Origin: Eutrigla gurnardus
Taxonomy: Eukaryota; Chordata; Actinopteri; Perciformes; Triglidae
DNA length: 64,000 bases
Reading direction: 5' to 3'
NCBI GenBank assembly: GCA_963514095.1
Contig: OY741276.1
Coordinates: forward strand, 3,908,603 to 3,972,602
This document shows, in pieces, positions 1-11,919 of this stretch (position 1 is the first letter of the stretch; the number at the start of each line of letters is the position of its first letter). A program made the position numbers and the translations under genes. The notes under the pieces were generated by a model. That model did not search any database. It had not been told where the DNA came from and saw only the letters and a program-made list of their open reading frames with translations.

Positions 1-1270
1 GAGGGGGGGTTGCAGCGCTAAATGAACTATTTTAGTCAGTCCGCCTCATTCCTGGGAAAGTTTGGAACATCTTCTCTATTGCCTGGCACCTGGAGTGGGT
101 CGCTGGGAGGCGGGACAATGGCATGGATGTCGGTGGGTCGCCGGAGCACGGTCCTGCTCGGCTCCAGACGTGGACACGCTCCAGGCCTTCCCCTAATCCC
201 ATCACTGCAGCAGCCCCCGGGGCTGAAAGGATCCTCTGGAGAGGGCGGGAAAGCCTCCAGCAGCAGCAGCAGCAGCAGTCACACTGAGAGTATGCCTCTG
301 TAGGATATGTAAATACGCCTGTGTACTACTCATAAAAGAGAGGGGGGTGCAAATATGAGTGTGTGTGTGAGGTGGTGTCGTCTGTAAGTGGATCATGGAA
401 GCAGCGGGACTAAGATGAAGTCATATGCAAACTTTAGAGAAACAAATTAGGGAGAAAACAAACATGCTTACAACTTGATAAGTACAGATTAAAGTCATAA
501 AGATGCCACAAATAATGGATGTGAGCCTCCGTGCCCCGCAGGCACCCGGGAGCATGGAATCTATCCAATTTCCGCAGGAGGATGACAAATTGCTTATACA
601 TGTATGACTGTTTGTTCGGGGACATGAACGGGCTTGAGGGAGGCCCGACGACGGCGGTGAGCAGTCGGATTTGGCGGGGCGTGCTTACGTCTGCATACCA
701 CATAGGTTTGCAAGCAAATAAAAAAAAAAAGATGGGTGGAAATGTTTGCAAACTTAGCCTCAGCTGATGGTTGTGGTCAGCGAGGACGGTATGTGTGGAG
801 TGTTTTTTTGTTTTTTTTTTATGTTGGTGTGAGAGCTGTGCAGAAGCCTCGGAGTGTGAATGAGCAGCGAGGCGGTCAGTCAGACAGACAGTGGTCAGAG
901 ATAAGCAGATGAAAGCCCTGGGGACGGCCGGCGGGAGAGAGATTGATCCATCAAAGTCTGCAGACGGGCCCGCGTGACATTTGATGCCGAGCTCGTGGAA
1001 ACAGCACGTCGACGGTTAAAAGAAGGTAGAAAAGCAAGGCGTTAAACGCAAACACCGAGAATAAATCCTTCGATTTCGCTGTTATAATATCAGAAATAAG
1101 TTTAGCCGGCTTAATTGAAAGTTTTGAGGAGGAAGCTGCTGTCAGGGAAGTCCTTTGTAACTTTGCTTTTGGTGAGTTTTATGGATTTTACCTGTGCTGA
1201 ATATTTCTAGGTTCATTATACAGACGTCCATGAAGTGGCAATCATTTTGTAAATGTCTTGTCTTTTATAG
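1..1270. other. Single-copy non-coding sequence
   Basis: Mixed-composition sequence without a convincing gene. The only simple repeat of note is a seven-unit CAG array at 258-278. Short homopolymers (A11 near 720, T10 near 811) and open frames under 110 codons show no domain or splice context. Confidence 0.6.
258..278. repeat. (CAG)7 trinucleotide array
   Basis: Seven perfect CAG units. One + frame reads them as serine and one minus frame as alanine, but neither frame looks like a gene. Confidence 0.9.
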
Positions 1271-1274
1271 CAAC

Positions 1275-1425
1275 AAACAAATGTTATGCATGCATACATT
1301 TTCATTGGGTTAATTGGGACACATAATGTTAATCACCTGATCAAAGGTATTACTGATGCATTTAAATAGGAATAAACAGAGGATTGTGTCTGAAAAAACT
1401 AAATATTCCAACTTTATTTGCAACA
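1275..1425 (+). repeat. Dispersed element, copy A (partner at 62563-62719)
   Basis: This stretch aligns along its whole length, in the same orientation, with 62563-62719. Shared landmarks in order are AAACAAATGTTAT, GGGACACATRATGTTA, then a core (1351-1396) holding GATGCATTTAAATAGG and GAGGATTGTGTCTG, and last ACAACTTTAT-like sequence ending in GCAACA. The core differs from the partner by one A only; the flanks are more diverged. It carries no long open frame. It could be a duplicated regulatory element or two members of an interspersed repeat family. Confidence 0.8.
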
Positions 1426-2612
1426 CGAAATCCACTCAAATCCAAAATTGGAATTAAAAAAGAAGAAAAAAGGACACATGATGGTTAATTCTTGACAGCA
1501 ATGATCGATGACTAGTTGGATTACCGGTGGAGACATGAGATAAAATAGACGCAGGTCATTATTTTGTCTGTTTGCTGTGTGCATGCTGGAGTACAGGGCT
1601 GGGAACCACCGGTGGAAATTGCTATTAGATAATGAACCTCCGGTTTGGTGCCAAACAGCCCGAAGGGTTCAGAGCAGTCAAGTAACAACAACTCCCGGGT
1701 ATATACAGCAAGCACAGGCCGCTCTGCAAAAAGGGCAACATAGCTCATTAAAATGTATATCCTGATTGCGCTAAGTGAGTCAGTCATGGAGCCGTTCTGT
1801 AAATGGTACAAAATCTTTATAAAGCTGTCACAGGGATATCAATTCCTGCTATTGATTCCATCTTTATGAGCCAAAACTTAATGGGTTGCAGTAAAAAAAA
1901 TGTTGATTTCAGTCATTGGGTATTATGACTGACCATTTTGGTCATTTAACGGCCCACATATTCACTCTGCAGGACCCTGTAGTTACTTGCTCCTGGCTCA
2001 GTGCAGCTTTACTAGGTATTTGAGCCTGGCAACGGTCGGAGGGGGGGAGCAGTGTGAGAGATTTCTTCTTTTTTTCTTTCGCTCGGAGGCTCCTGTGCTG
2101 TGGGAGCGACACATCGGGAGACACAGAGACGCTCTGTTCCCGGGGATATCTGAAGAAGAGGAGCAGGAAAACGATGGCACCGAGGAGTCATGAAAAAGTG
2201 TCTTTGTGTCAGAGGGTTGAAAAACAGCCCATTTAGAAGTGGTCTGCCTATTAGGCGAACAAAGACGAGGGTCTGTCTCTGAAATCTGCTGCAAAGACTA
2301 TTTAATGTGTATACTGTATCGAGGGACGGGGCAAACAGGATCTTCTTTTCTGCAGCCCGGCTCTGGCTGTCCCCCAGCTTCTTAGAGAAAAGGGACTCAT
2401 CCTTTCTCCGCATTCCTCCTCTGGGCCCGAGATCCTTTCTGGCCCCCTTTTTGCTCTCCCTCCATTCATCTTCTCATCTAAGCCTCTGTGAAAACACCAG
2501 CAACAAAAAAAACACACACAAAAAACTGCAGGATAGTCGTGTCTGTAAATTGCACAAGCAGATCCAGCCAAATCCAGCTAACTCACACTAAAACTCTTAT
2601 GACAGGACACTG

Positions 2613-2614
<2 letters not shown>
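1426..2614. other. Single-copy non-coding sequence
   Basis: Mixed sequence with several overlapping short open frames on both strands at 2000-2570, none with a recognisable domain. Nothing else supported. Confidence 0.55.

Positions 2615-2700
<86 letters not shown>
2615..2700. repeat. (CT)43 microsatellite
   Basis: An uninterrupted CT array of 86 bp. All pyrimidines are on the + strand, so it could adopt a triplex under supercoiling, but that is general knowledge and not seen here. Confidence 0.97.
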
Positions 2701-2703
<3 letters not shown>

Positions 2704-2823
2704 ATTCAGCTTTAAGTCACTTTAACATCCTCCTCACTCTGGCTCCTAGCCATGTATGACACTGCTTTGTCATTTTTTTGACACGGACATGTTGTCTTTG
2801 AGGAGCCTCTGGTCAGCACCGTC

Positions 2824-2847
2824 GTGTGTGTGTGTGTGTCTGTGTGT

Positions 2848-2891
<44 letters not shown>

Positions 2892-2932
2892 CGCAGCTGC
2901 GGCCCGCTTGTTCAACCTGAGGGGGGGGGGGG
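2824..2932. repeat. Imperfect (GT)n plus a G12 run
   Basis: A GT array at 2824-2890 has two CT interruptions. About 30 bp later there is a run of 12 G at 2921-2932. Confidence 0.95.
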
Positions 2933-3837
2933 TTCGGTGGCGTTGCAAGTGGCGTGTTTTGCTTGCGTGTGAGAGTGAAGCAACGTAACCGTTCCATCGG
3001 GGCACGAGTTATTTGGTAGGCATGTTGGGTGTGTCAGGACTCATCAAGTCTCACCCTATTCTTTGCGGGTAGGATTATAAAAAAAGGAATCGTTCTCTCA
3101 CTTTTTTTGTGTGTGACATCGATGAGTATTTCACATCCGGAAGGTTAAACACGTTGGGATAAAGAGTTTTGTTTTAATTCATTAAGTTCACGTGTGGATG
3201 GGAGCGTGACCTCATCTCTACCGTTGACTCATGGACACCTGTGTTGCTGACAAACTCCGATCTGTCGATCTGTCAACGTTTGAGTTGTGGTTTCCACCTC
3301 TGACGCATTTTAATCTCTGTTCATCAAACCACCTCTGGCCTCTGGGTATGTTGCTGCAAGTCGCCGGCTTCCCTTCTGTGATTTGTTATGTTGAAGGTAA
3401 AAGTAAAAAGTAAACCGAGAATGTCAGGTAAGCTTGGTGTTTGTGTATGACATTACTTCCTTTTGTTAGTGTGAAGTAGCTTTGTTTACATTAGTGATGT
3501 TTCCATTGGGGTTAGAAAAACATGGAGGAAGTGATCAAGATGGTTTGGCCTCGTCCACATTCTTTTTAAATAGGAAGAAACCAAAATCAAACTATTTATT
3601 CTCTCTGAAATAATGCTACGTTGCAGTTAACCCTTTGTTGTCCCAGTAAATTAGCATAATACTGGTTTAATTTGCCAAAAAAACAAACAAACTTGCACAG
3701 CTTTATGATACTTTTATATTTTGTTTTCGCTAAAAGTAAAAAGTATGATTTTCCGATTAGCATGTGAAGGCAGCATAGTCCTACTTTGAACTAGTGGAGA
3801 AGGATAAACCATTCAAATTAAAAAGGTCAGTTGGGTC
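2933..3837. other. Non-coding sequence, nothing recognised
   Basis: Moderately AT-rich sequence with no repeat, no convincing open frame and no structured RNA that I can see. Confidence 0.5.
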
Positions 3838-4089
3838 AAGTCCCGCCTCTAACTGAACTTGATTGACAGCTCAAGACGCGCCTGCGCGATCGCGTGTAAC
3901 GTCACGTGAAGGACGGGGAGAAGAGACGTGCTCGCGACACGGTGACGGCAAAGAAGAAGTTGAATGAATGACGTCAGTTTTAAAACTTTGAGTAAAACCA
4001 AAATCTACAAGCTGCGTCATCAACACAAGGAGGGAGACAACACGCAACCGGAAGTTAGGAATGCTCCGTTTCCTGTTTCGTCCAGCTCG
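3838..4089 (+). promoter_or_regulatory. CpG-rich promoter-like segment with possible first exon
   Basis: A local rise in CpG (CGCGCCTGCGCGATCGCG at about 3876) carries several classic promoter motifs: an NRF1-like CGCCTGCGCG, an E-box TCACGTGA near 3902, a perfect CRE TGACGTCA at 3969-3976 and an ETS-type ACCGGAAGT near 4048. The segment ends in a strong splice donor, CG|GTAAGC, with GT at 4090-4091. An ATG at 3964 opens a frame that stays open for 42 codons to the donor, ending in phase 0, but its peptide is not recognised. Downstream the presumed intron starts with GCTAGCTAG-type sequence. The motif cluster together with a donor suggests a + strand transcription start. A decayed repeat is the main alternative, because such CpG-rich stretches are sometimes dispersed in fish. 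Confidence 0.4.
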
Positions 4090-5291
4090 GTAAGCTCGCT
4101 AGCTAGTGTGATGCTAATGCTGCTAAAAACATTAGCTTGGTGGTGACAAACTGCCTGTAAACCTTTCTAACTGAGGCGAAGCTTAATGCTAATATGTTGT
4201 TATCAGTATGTTGGTCACTATATGAGTAGTGTTATAATGTATGTGGTATGTTGTTATGTTTTAGTGTCATACAAGTAAACAAAACAACATTTTAAAGGTC
4301 ATATTTGCAACAAAAAGGACAAAGGTAGCACGTTTGAAGCTCCGTTCCTGTGGATGGCGAGCCTCCCAACAGGATTCTACCTGAAGTGTATAATTAATCT
4401 TGTTTTGAAATGTGCCTGCACATTTTAAGTAACTAAATGTAACATTTTGCAACTCACCTTGTTGTCCTTTGCACTTTCATTGCTGGTTATTACACTCTAC
4501 GCTCCTGAGCTCGTTACGAGTCGAGGTGAATCCATCAGAAGTGGGTTACAGAAGGAACGCTATGACCTTTTAATACATAATGAGCACGTCAGATGGAGAC
4601 CCTGAATGGGGAAATAAACACGTACGTGGAGCGCTGACCAGCTGACCATAGCCGAGGTGTTTCAGCTCTACCAGACGAACTCATACATATTTAATTTCTA
4701 TTTCTATTTCCCCCTGTAACGCCTTAGAGGGAGCCCGCAGTCAGGAAATAATCATCATTAGGTGGCTCATGGTATCGGCAATCAATAGCCTCTTATTGAC
4801 ACGTTTTTTCAAAGTCGCACTTTTTCAGAATTGACAATTTTCCAGGAATTTTGAACGCACCCCTTTCGCTCTCGCCCCCTCTCTCTCTCTCCCTATCTTC
4901 ATATTGAATATTTGCCTCAAGACCGTATTTAATGGAACGGCGGCGTTACATGCTCAGCCGTAGCTCCAAACCATACAGTTAAGTACAATGTGTATCTCTT
5001 CACGGTCTAATTTTAAATCCTTGGCAAGGGATTTGGAGTAGGAGGAACCGGGTAGCCTACTCCCTGTCTAAGCACTGAGCCATTTGGCACCGGCTCCCAT
5101 CTGCTTGAATGCGTGTAGCACCGTATACATCCCTCCAAGGGAATGTTGTACCAATGCCACGATCATATTCTAAAGGGCTCGGGTCTAGACATTGTATCTC
5201 AACAGAAAAGAAGCAACACACATATCTGCTTTGAGAGACGCCGGTTGGTGTAATTCGTCGGGACAGAAAAAAGGAGACAAAGATAATTATT
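4090..5291. other. AT-rich non-coding sequence with possible regulatory islands
   Basis: No gene seen. The part from about 4735 to 4930 mixes homeobox-like and pyrimidine motifs in low-repeat sequence and could be a conserved element. Conservation cannot be assessed here. Confidence 0.4.
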
Positions 5292-5304
5292 TGTCAAGAT
5301 CTAC

Positions 5305-5400
5305 ATTTTACATTTTTCATTTAGGGCATTTAGCTTTTGTCCAAAGCGACTTGGATCTGATAATGAAGGTGAACGCTTTGGTTTCCAGGTTTAAGTTATT
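5305..5400 (+). mobile_element. Degenerate teleost interspersed repeat fragment
   Basis: The string TTTAGGGCATTTAGC, followed by TTTTGTCCAAAGCGACTT, closely matches from memory a motif very common in teleost genomes (CATTTAGCAGACGCTTTTATCCAAAGCGACTTAC type). The copy is truncated. No target-site duplication is visible and the family name is not assigned. Confidence 0.55.
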
Positions 5401-6198
5401 CCACAGAAACAGCATGTGGACATGCATTGCTTAGCTCCCTGCTGTATAATGCTCTGTCAGGAGAAGTCACAACCTGCGTAGAATAATCCATACGGCCTTT
5501 CCTCTGTGCCTCTCTCCTTTCTCTCCCTCTCATTCACCTCCACCTCCCTTCCCCTCCCCTGTCTGGATCCATCCCTCACCCCTCCCCTTTTTGAGGATGG
5601 GGGCGAGAATAATGGGAAGAAGTAGCAGGAAGAACGGCGAGCAAGAGAATGAGAGAAGGTGAGATTGAGAGTTTCCTCCTACAGTGGCCGTATAGAACAT
5701 GATGTGCACTTATGTGCTTTGTACTTTGCAGAGCTGCCCTTTATGCTCATAGATTTTCAGATGATGTTGGGAAGGAATCAATGGGACACAGCCAGTACCA
5801 GGAATGCAAGTCCATTGGAGGAAAGCTGCAGTTAGATAGTATTGGGAAATAGATTTTCCTCAGTCCGCTCCCCCCGCCCCACCCTCCCTTCTCCATCACC
5901 ACCACAGGCTCCACAAGCTCCACAAGCTTTCTCTTCAATACTCACTGCAATTACTTCACAGTCAACGGAGAGGAGATGGAGACTTGGCAGAGTAAATGTG
6001 TGTCTGCGTCTCTGTGTGTCTGTGAGTGTAGAGGGACGGCGGACGGAGGCTGATCTAGTGGAGGAGGTGTGTGTGTGGACGTCCAGGTGTTCACCCTGGG
6101 AAAGGTGTGGACCGCTCATTCAACATTTTGCATGTGCAACAACATAAGAAATCTCCCAGAAACCCCTCTTGTTAAATTCCATACTTGTGCAGGCATGT

Positions 6199-6200
<2 letters not shown>
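5401..6200. other. Non-coding sequence, nothing recognised
   Basis: Contains short pyrimidine-rich stretches (5500-5590) and small open frames on both strands at 5750-6150 without recognisable content. Confidence 0.5.

Positions 6201-6236
<36 letters not shown>
6201..6236. repeat. (AC)18 microsatellite
   Basis: Uninterrupted AC array of 36 bp. Confidence 0.95.
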
Positions 6237-6239
<3 letters not shown>

Positions 6240-6309
6240 TTGTGTTTTATCCCCTTAGGAATCTGGAGGAAGGTGTCAGGTCTGTCTCTGGTCTATCTCT
6301 GGCTCTGTG

Positions 6310-6660
6310 CACAAGCTTCCCTCTCTTTCCCTCCCTCCCTCCCTCCTCCTCCTCTTCCTCCTCCAGGCTTTACTATTATCGCTCTCCTTCCTCATCCTCC
6401 CCGTCGTTCTCTCTCTCCCCCCCTCCACTTCTGCTGGCCTCCCTATCTCCTCTCTCCTCCTCACTCTCTCTCATTCCCTGCCTCTCTTCTCTCCTCCCCC
6501 AGACCTCTCTATCTTCCCTCTCCTCCCTCATCTTTTTGTGTCTGCCTCTCTCTCTCCTCCCTTCTCTCTCTCTCTCTCTCTCTCTCCCCCCTCCTGTCCT
6601 CTCTATCTTCCCTCTCTGCCTCTTATTCTCCCAGCCTTCTCTTTGCTCCCCGCTCGCTTC
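6310..6660. repeat. Long pyrimidine-rich tract
   Basis: About 350 bp is overwhelmingly C and T on the + strand, built from CTCC, CCCT and CTCTCT units, including (CT) arrays near 6566-6586. Long apparent open frames here on both strands (Ser/Leu/Pro-rich on +, Arg/Glu/Gly-rich on -) are by-products of the composition. Confidence 0.9.
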
Positions 6661-6699
6661 ACTCTGCAACAATAAATTACGCACAAACTCAATGTACAT

Positions 6700-6840
6700 C
6701 TCTTTGTTCTCCCCGCCAGATAATTCAATTCATTTTAGCCGGGCTCTGCATTCTGAATGATGAATGCATTGACTATGCAATTAAACAGGGCTATGCATTA
6801 AAGCGCTCCCAGTGAGCTCCCGTAACACGGACTACACATA
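6700..6840. promoter_or_regulatory. Candidate conserved non-coding element
   Basis: Directly after the pyrimidine tract the sequence becomes complex and AT-rich: GATAATTCAATTCATTTTAG, then ATGATGAATGCATTGA, TATGCAATTAAACAG and TATGCATTAAAG. POU/octamer-like ATGCAATTA and ATGCATTA recur three times in about 80 bp. This style is typical of vertebrate developmental enhancers. It is a composition judgement, not a conservation result. Confidence 0.4.
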
Positions 6841-8324
6841 CATTCTCTTGGACCAATATTCAAATGCAGCCGTGGAGCCGCAGACAAATTAATTCACACG
6901 TTTTCACGTGTTCTTTCCTCATAATGGCGTCATACAGCCTCCTGGTTTAAGCCATCTTCACACATTCATTGATATTTGCAGGATTGGATGCTGATGGAAC
7001 AAGGAAGATGACGATGTCGTGGCCTCCATCCTACAGTGAAGCAGATGGAGGGCCGTCTGCGAACCATTTGGGGTCCCTTACAGCACTTAGCGGAGAGGTG
7101 TCCTTCTAGAGGTGACCCTGCAGTCCTTGGAGCCATCGGCGGGCGGTCTCTCCCTTTGTCCTCCATCTTCCTCCGCTCATGGGTTCACGCAGTGTGATTA
7201 ATGTTTGCTCAACAACATCCTGTCTGCATACCCTCACACTCCACTGTCAAGACACGGGGGCAGCGTCAGTCAAGCAGGACTGGATTAAATGGCACGCGGT
7301 GGTGGTGGTGGTGGTGTTGTCTGGGGGCAGGCAGGCTCGTGCCCAGATGAGGCTGGCGTGTGAATGTTTGGTAATCGGACCGCTCCGGGGCCTCCGGGGT
7401 TGGAGTGACGGTGGAGATAGTGATCAAGGCCAAGGGCAGCGTAAAGAAGAGATAATGGGGGAACCTGAGAGGAGAAGGTGACCAGAGGTCTGGGAATCTT
7501 CATTTCGTTCTGAAGGGGGGGGGGGCGAGAGATTTACACTGGCACCTGTGCTGCACAGTGTCGCCAGGACGAGCACCCACTTTAAATGCTGTGGGATTGT
7601 GGGAAGGCAGAAGGTGATTAATGGGGCGTGTGTAAACAAAGCCCTTGAAACAAAAGCGAGAGTGTAAAGAATAGAGATAAGGCCCGACTCTAGTCAAGTT
7701 TGGCATCATCCCTCTTCCACTAACGACCTCTACTGTCGCCCGGTGATGGCGGGGGCAGCGAGGATGAGGGGGTGGTGGTGGGGGGGGACTTAGAAAGAAA
7801 GGGAGTAAAAGAAGCCCTGACATGCACATTCATTCTTTAAATGAAAAGAGATAATTGTGAGAGGAACCGACCTGTCTTCATTCTTTGAATAAATAAAAAC
7901 GCATGACCTGCCTGAAATATGGACAATGCCATTACTGATTTAATTTGAATAGACCACTCGTTATTGTGCCTTTTCTGTGGCTCGCCATGAATGCTAAAAT
8001 AGTTGACGTGACGTTAAAAAAAAAAACAGTGTAGAGGAAGATAAACCCAGCCTGCTTTGTTGGAGGAAAAAAACCCCACCGTCGTATGCAAAGCAGGTCA
8101 AGTAGATATACGCTTCAAACACAGGTGATGCTCTCTCGCAGCATTATACAAAAGACTCATTGAATTTCCTTTTTCATATGCACGCCGTCCAACGTCGCCA
8201 CAGTCAGTCGATCTTGCATCATTATGACTGCAATCATGAAATGAACCACTTTGAAGATGACTTGCGTCGGTCCTTTTTTCCACCCTCATACTCCCTCCCT
8301 CCGTCCGCCTCGGCGTTGGTCAAG
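6841..8324. other. Non-coding sequence with short GGT and G tracts
   Basis: Includes (GGT)n near 7300-7315, a G12 run near 7517 and GGT/G-rich sequence at 7770-7790. No gene supported. Confidence 0.5.
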
Positions 8325-8600
8325 TGAGGGCAAAACATATTTAGTAAGCGCAATAAATCACCACAACAACAAGCTCAGTGAATCCTAACTACTGGAAAGC
8401 ATATTCATTTACACTCTTCAGTATAATGGTCCCGCGCGCGTCTTAAGCTAATATATTTGACAAAAAGCGGACCAATTAAACGGATTGATTTCTCGCCGTG
8501 ATGTAAAGCGCCGCCTTAATCAAGACGGCCTTGTTCTTCTGCCGATTTTGTGAAATACAGCCTGTCAACCTGTGGCACCGCCTCCGTGTTTACATAATGA
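8325..8600. promoter_or_regulatory. Candidate conserved non-coding element
   Basis: Low-repeat block with CAATAAATCA, CTTAAGCTAATATATTTGAC, ACCAATTAAACGGATTGATT and CCTTAATCAAGACGG, that is, several homeodomain or PBX-like cores, beside a short CGCGCGCG stretch near 8435. No open frame of note. The call rests on texture only. Confidence 0.35.
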
Positions 8601-10373
8601 TATTGTGGAAGAGAAGGCGTCCTCCCCTCCAAATACTTTAGATAAGGTGAGTTGCTCTCACCCCAAACCCCCTATCTGAGGGCAGGCCGGCTCATTCCAC
8701 AGAGCGAGGGAGGCTAAATCATCGGAAACGCATCACGTCATGGACTAATCCCCCGCGGACGCTCTCCTCACAGGAACTAACGCGTCGGACTGGAGGGGAA
8801 GGAATCCCGGGTCAGGAAGAGGGATTGAGATTAGGAGTTTGGAGGAGCTTTTTCAGCCGTGTACAGATGCTCGGCTCTCATCTCTCTCAAGGTTCAGCAG
8901 CGGGTCAAGGAGAGAGGCGAGCGGCCATCTTATTACCCACAACCATAAAACACCTTGCTAGTGGAAAGAGTGTGTGTGCATCCATGCTGATCAACACTTT
9001 GGGTTCACCTTCAGTATATCTGGGATTATTCCCCGTGCATATTGACGAGTGTGAATATAATCCGGTCGTCTTTCGTTCCCAGCCGTGTCATAACCTGTAT
9101 CTCCGGCCCACGCCTCTTCCCCTTCATGTCTTGGTGTGTTTACGTTCAGCCGTGTGTTGTCAGTGTGTCTGTACGTGTCAGCGAGCTCCATTTGAGCACA
9201 TTCGCCAGCCGTCCACCGTACAGTGCTTCCCTGTCTCCTAGCAACCCATCCCGGTTGCCTGCGGCCGGCTGTTACCTTTCCGTCAGGGCCCCGTGATTTT
9301 CTCCCCCCCCCCCCTCTCCTGGTTGGAGTGAGGTGACTTTCATGTGTGATGTGTATTGGAGAGCCCTCCTCCTCTCCCTCCCTCCTCTCCCTCCCTCCCT
9401 CCCTTCTCCGCCGGTGCTGTTGGGGTTTTTTAACGTGCAGGAGCGGCCCTGCTGTCGAAAAGCATTGGTTCAGATTCCTGTTCACTCTCCTCCCGACGGC
9501 AATGGCTCTTTGAAACAGGGAAGACTTGAAAGAGTGGAATCACAGTGACTGATCACTGGATGTGCTGTAACAAGAGGAAAGTCTGAGGCCCCTGTAGGAA
9601 GAGAACGGGGGGGAAGAGTGGGAGGAGGGGGGGGAGATAGAAAAAGAGACAGCGATGGAAGAAGTGGAGGAAGTGAGATGTTTTGACAAGGGAAGTGCAG
9701 ATTAATAAAAGAAGGGGGGAACAGTAGGCGCCCGCTTTTCTGTATTTTGTTAACGTTCCTGAAACAGAAATGCATGTGGAACGGGTAGTTGTCTGAACCA
9801 ACACGTGCCGTTTTTTTTTTTTTTTTTTTTTAATTGAGAAAGCCTTGCTGGGAACGTCAGAGTGCTCCGTGGCTATAGACATTTTCAACACTTCATTCAC
9901 ACCAAAGAGCCACTTCAATAATTCATCACTCATTCTGTGTGCAGCGCCTCTCCGCAGCAGGCTAATAGTTTTCAACACCCTTTAAACTCTTACTTTCACA
10001 CACACACACACACTAACACACACATCCTGTATTTTGATGAAATGGAGAGAGAGAGCACGAAAACTCATTTGCTTTGGCAAAAAATACAAAAAAAGCAGAA
10101 ATGCTAAAGTTTAAGGGAAGCTATTTTTAATGCTGTAAACATGTCAGAACTAGTTTGACGTAATGCTATTACCACAAATGCACCGCACTTTTTTATGTGC
10201 TTGGATTGCGGGGGGGATTGCTGTGAGTCTTAATATCAGCTCGTTCTGACCCTAGAATGACCCCCCGATATGGCGACTCAGCAATATAGTGCTTACAGTC
10301 TGAAAAGGGAGAGGCCTTAGAGGGATTTCTGGCCTGGCAGTGTTCGCCACAGTTTTGGGAGAGTGAGGTAATT
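8601..10373. other. Non-coding sequence with T21 run
   Basis: Contains C11 near 9304, CCCTC repeats at 9370-9410, a run of 21 T at 9811-9831 and a short CA array near 9997-10013. Open frames up to 164 codons on both strands are low complexity or unrecognised. Confidence 0.5.
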
Positions 10374-10404
<31 letters not shown>

Positions 10405-10415
10405 GTATGTGTGTT
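10374..10415. repeat. (GT)n microsatellite, imperfect
   Basis: GT array with C and A interruptions in its second half. Confidence 0.93.
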
Positions 10416-11329
10416 TGCATCTGTGAATGTGTGGGCTTATATGTACGTGTGGGATTTTTCATTGTGCTAGGGGGTTATGGGTTTGGAAAGGCTAATTCGG
10501 GTTTAAGGGCAATGGGCCTTTGCCAGGCGCACCAAGCAATTTCATATGCCATTCGTTATAAGACAGCTACACATGTGCAAACTGTACCCCCCCCCACCAC
10601 CACCACCACCATTACCCCACCTTTCCCTGAGCCTAGTCATTCATTCATCAGTGACTTCAGCCATGAAACACAACCAGCCCCAGCTTGTGTGTCTTAACCC
10701 CCCGACTCATTATTACTCTGCAAAAAAAAAAAAATGGTTCATTCCGTATTAATGAAAGTCCTTAAAAGCAACAGGATATATCCTCTTAGAGAGGCCTGCT
10801 GATTGAATTACTGCATGTGAGTTTTGAATAATCAAGAGGAGGAAAAAAAAAATCTGCATATTTCCCTTTTTTCTTTTATTTTGCCAACACGGCAGATGTT
10901 TTACACATTTAGACCGACCCGAACTGGAATGTTTCTGCTTTGTTTTCTGTTTAAAGCCAATTGGAAGGCCATTTTTTTAAACTCTCACTGCCCCTCGGTC
11001 TTTGTTGTTGAAACAGTTGCTCCTGATTAGGGTTCAGTCGGGAGCCTTGAGAGGGATGGAGGGTTGGTGGAGGGGCTACAGAGGCATCAATGACACAAAT
11101 AGCTTTTCACTCTTCTTCTTCCCCCTCCGTTTCTCTTTCTTTCCCTCTTACTTAGACTCTGCCGTTTCCACCCCTCTCCATCTGCAGTCTGACCTCTGCT
11201 ATTCTTCACTATGATTCCTGTGTGTTCAAAGGCAGCAGGATGTCAGTAATTGGAAGGGATGTGATGGAGCGGGGGGCCCCTCCTTGGGGCTGGGAGGCCC
11301 CTAGCGTTGGAGAGGTCAGGGAGAAGCCT
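10416..11329. other. Non-coding sequence, candidate regulatory islands
   Basis: Unique sequence with CCACCA repeats at 10590-10612 and A-rich runs. No gene, RNA or transposon recognised. Confidence 0.45.
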
Positions 11330-11715
11330 GTCTCACACTGACATGTAGGCTTGGACGGCAGCATCCAGTCACAACAGCCCTGAGGCGGCGCGATCAGCGG
11401 CAGCTCTGTCAGGGAGAGGAGCGGGGAAGGATCCGCCGCCGCCGCCGCTGCTGCTGCTGTTTCAAGACTACCACGGATTTCCCTTTGGATGCCTGAATGC
11501 TGCTCTCGTGGAGCCGAACTGCCGCTCTATGAACTTCACACTGTGGCATCTTCGATGCTGCTCTATTCTCACGTACGATTCAGGCTTAAATCTGCCCTCG
11601 TACCTGTTCGCCTCGCGGGGAAAATGGGTGCGCCTCTAATCAGGTGTGATCAAATCGCTGGGCTACACGGAGGGAACTCGTCTCGCACGCAGACGAAGCA
11701 GAGCGATTAGCACAC
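11330..11715 (+). promoter_or_regulatory. GC-rich block with CCG/CTG repeats, possible 5' untranslated region
   Basis: The block contains GAGGCGGCGCGATCAGCGGC and then a mixed (CCG)4-(CTG)4-type array at about 11430-11460, followed by CpG-containing sequence to about 11700. Such mixed triplet arrays often sit in first exons or 5' untranslated regions of vertebrate genes. A + frame at 11489-11710 is open for 73 codons, with no recognisable product. No TATA box or clear donor is tied to it. It may instead be a GC-rich enhancer. Confidence 0.3.
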
Positions 11716-11849
11716 CTCTTCACACTGGCTTAGACCACAGAGGCGTGGAGAGGGTGGCTTAAGAGGCTACTTTCACCACATCAGCTTTAAATAAAGATGT
11801 CTGGACTGCATCAACATTAATAAGACCCCCACCACCGTCCGTCTGGGGT

Positions 11850-11850
<1 letters not shown>
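11716..11850. other. Spacer before CA array
   Basis: Short unique sequence; nothing recognised. Confidence 0.5.

Positions 11851-11917
<67 letters not shown>
11851..11917. repeat. (CA)33 microsatellite
   Basis: Uninterrupted CA array of 67 bp. Confidence 0.97.

Positions 11918-11919
<2 letters not shown>

Noticed and set aside
6069..6815. 248-codon + frame
   Set aside because: It runs through the AC array and the pyrimidine tract (Thr-His then Ser/Leu/Pro runs). Composition alone explains its length.
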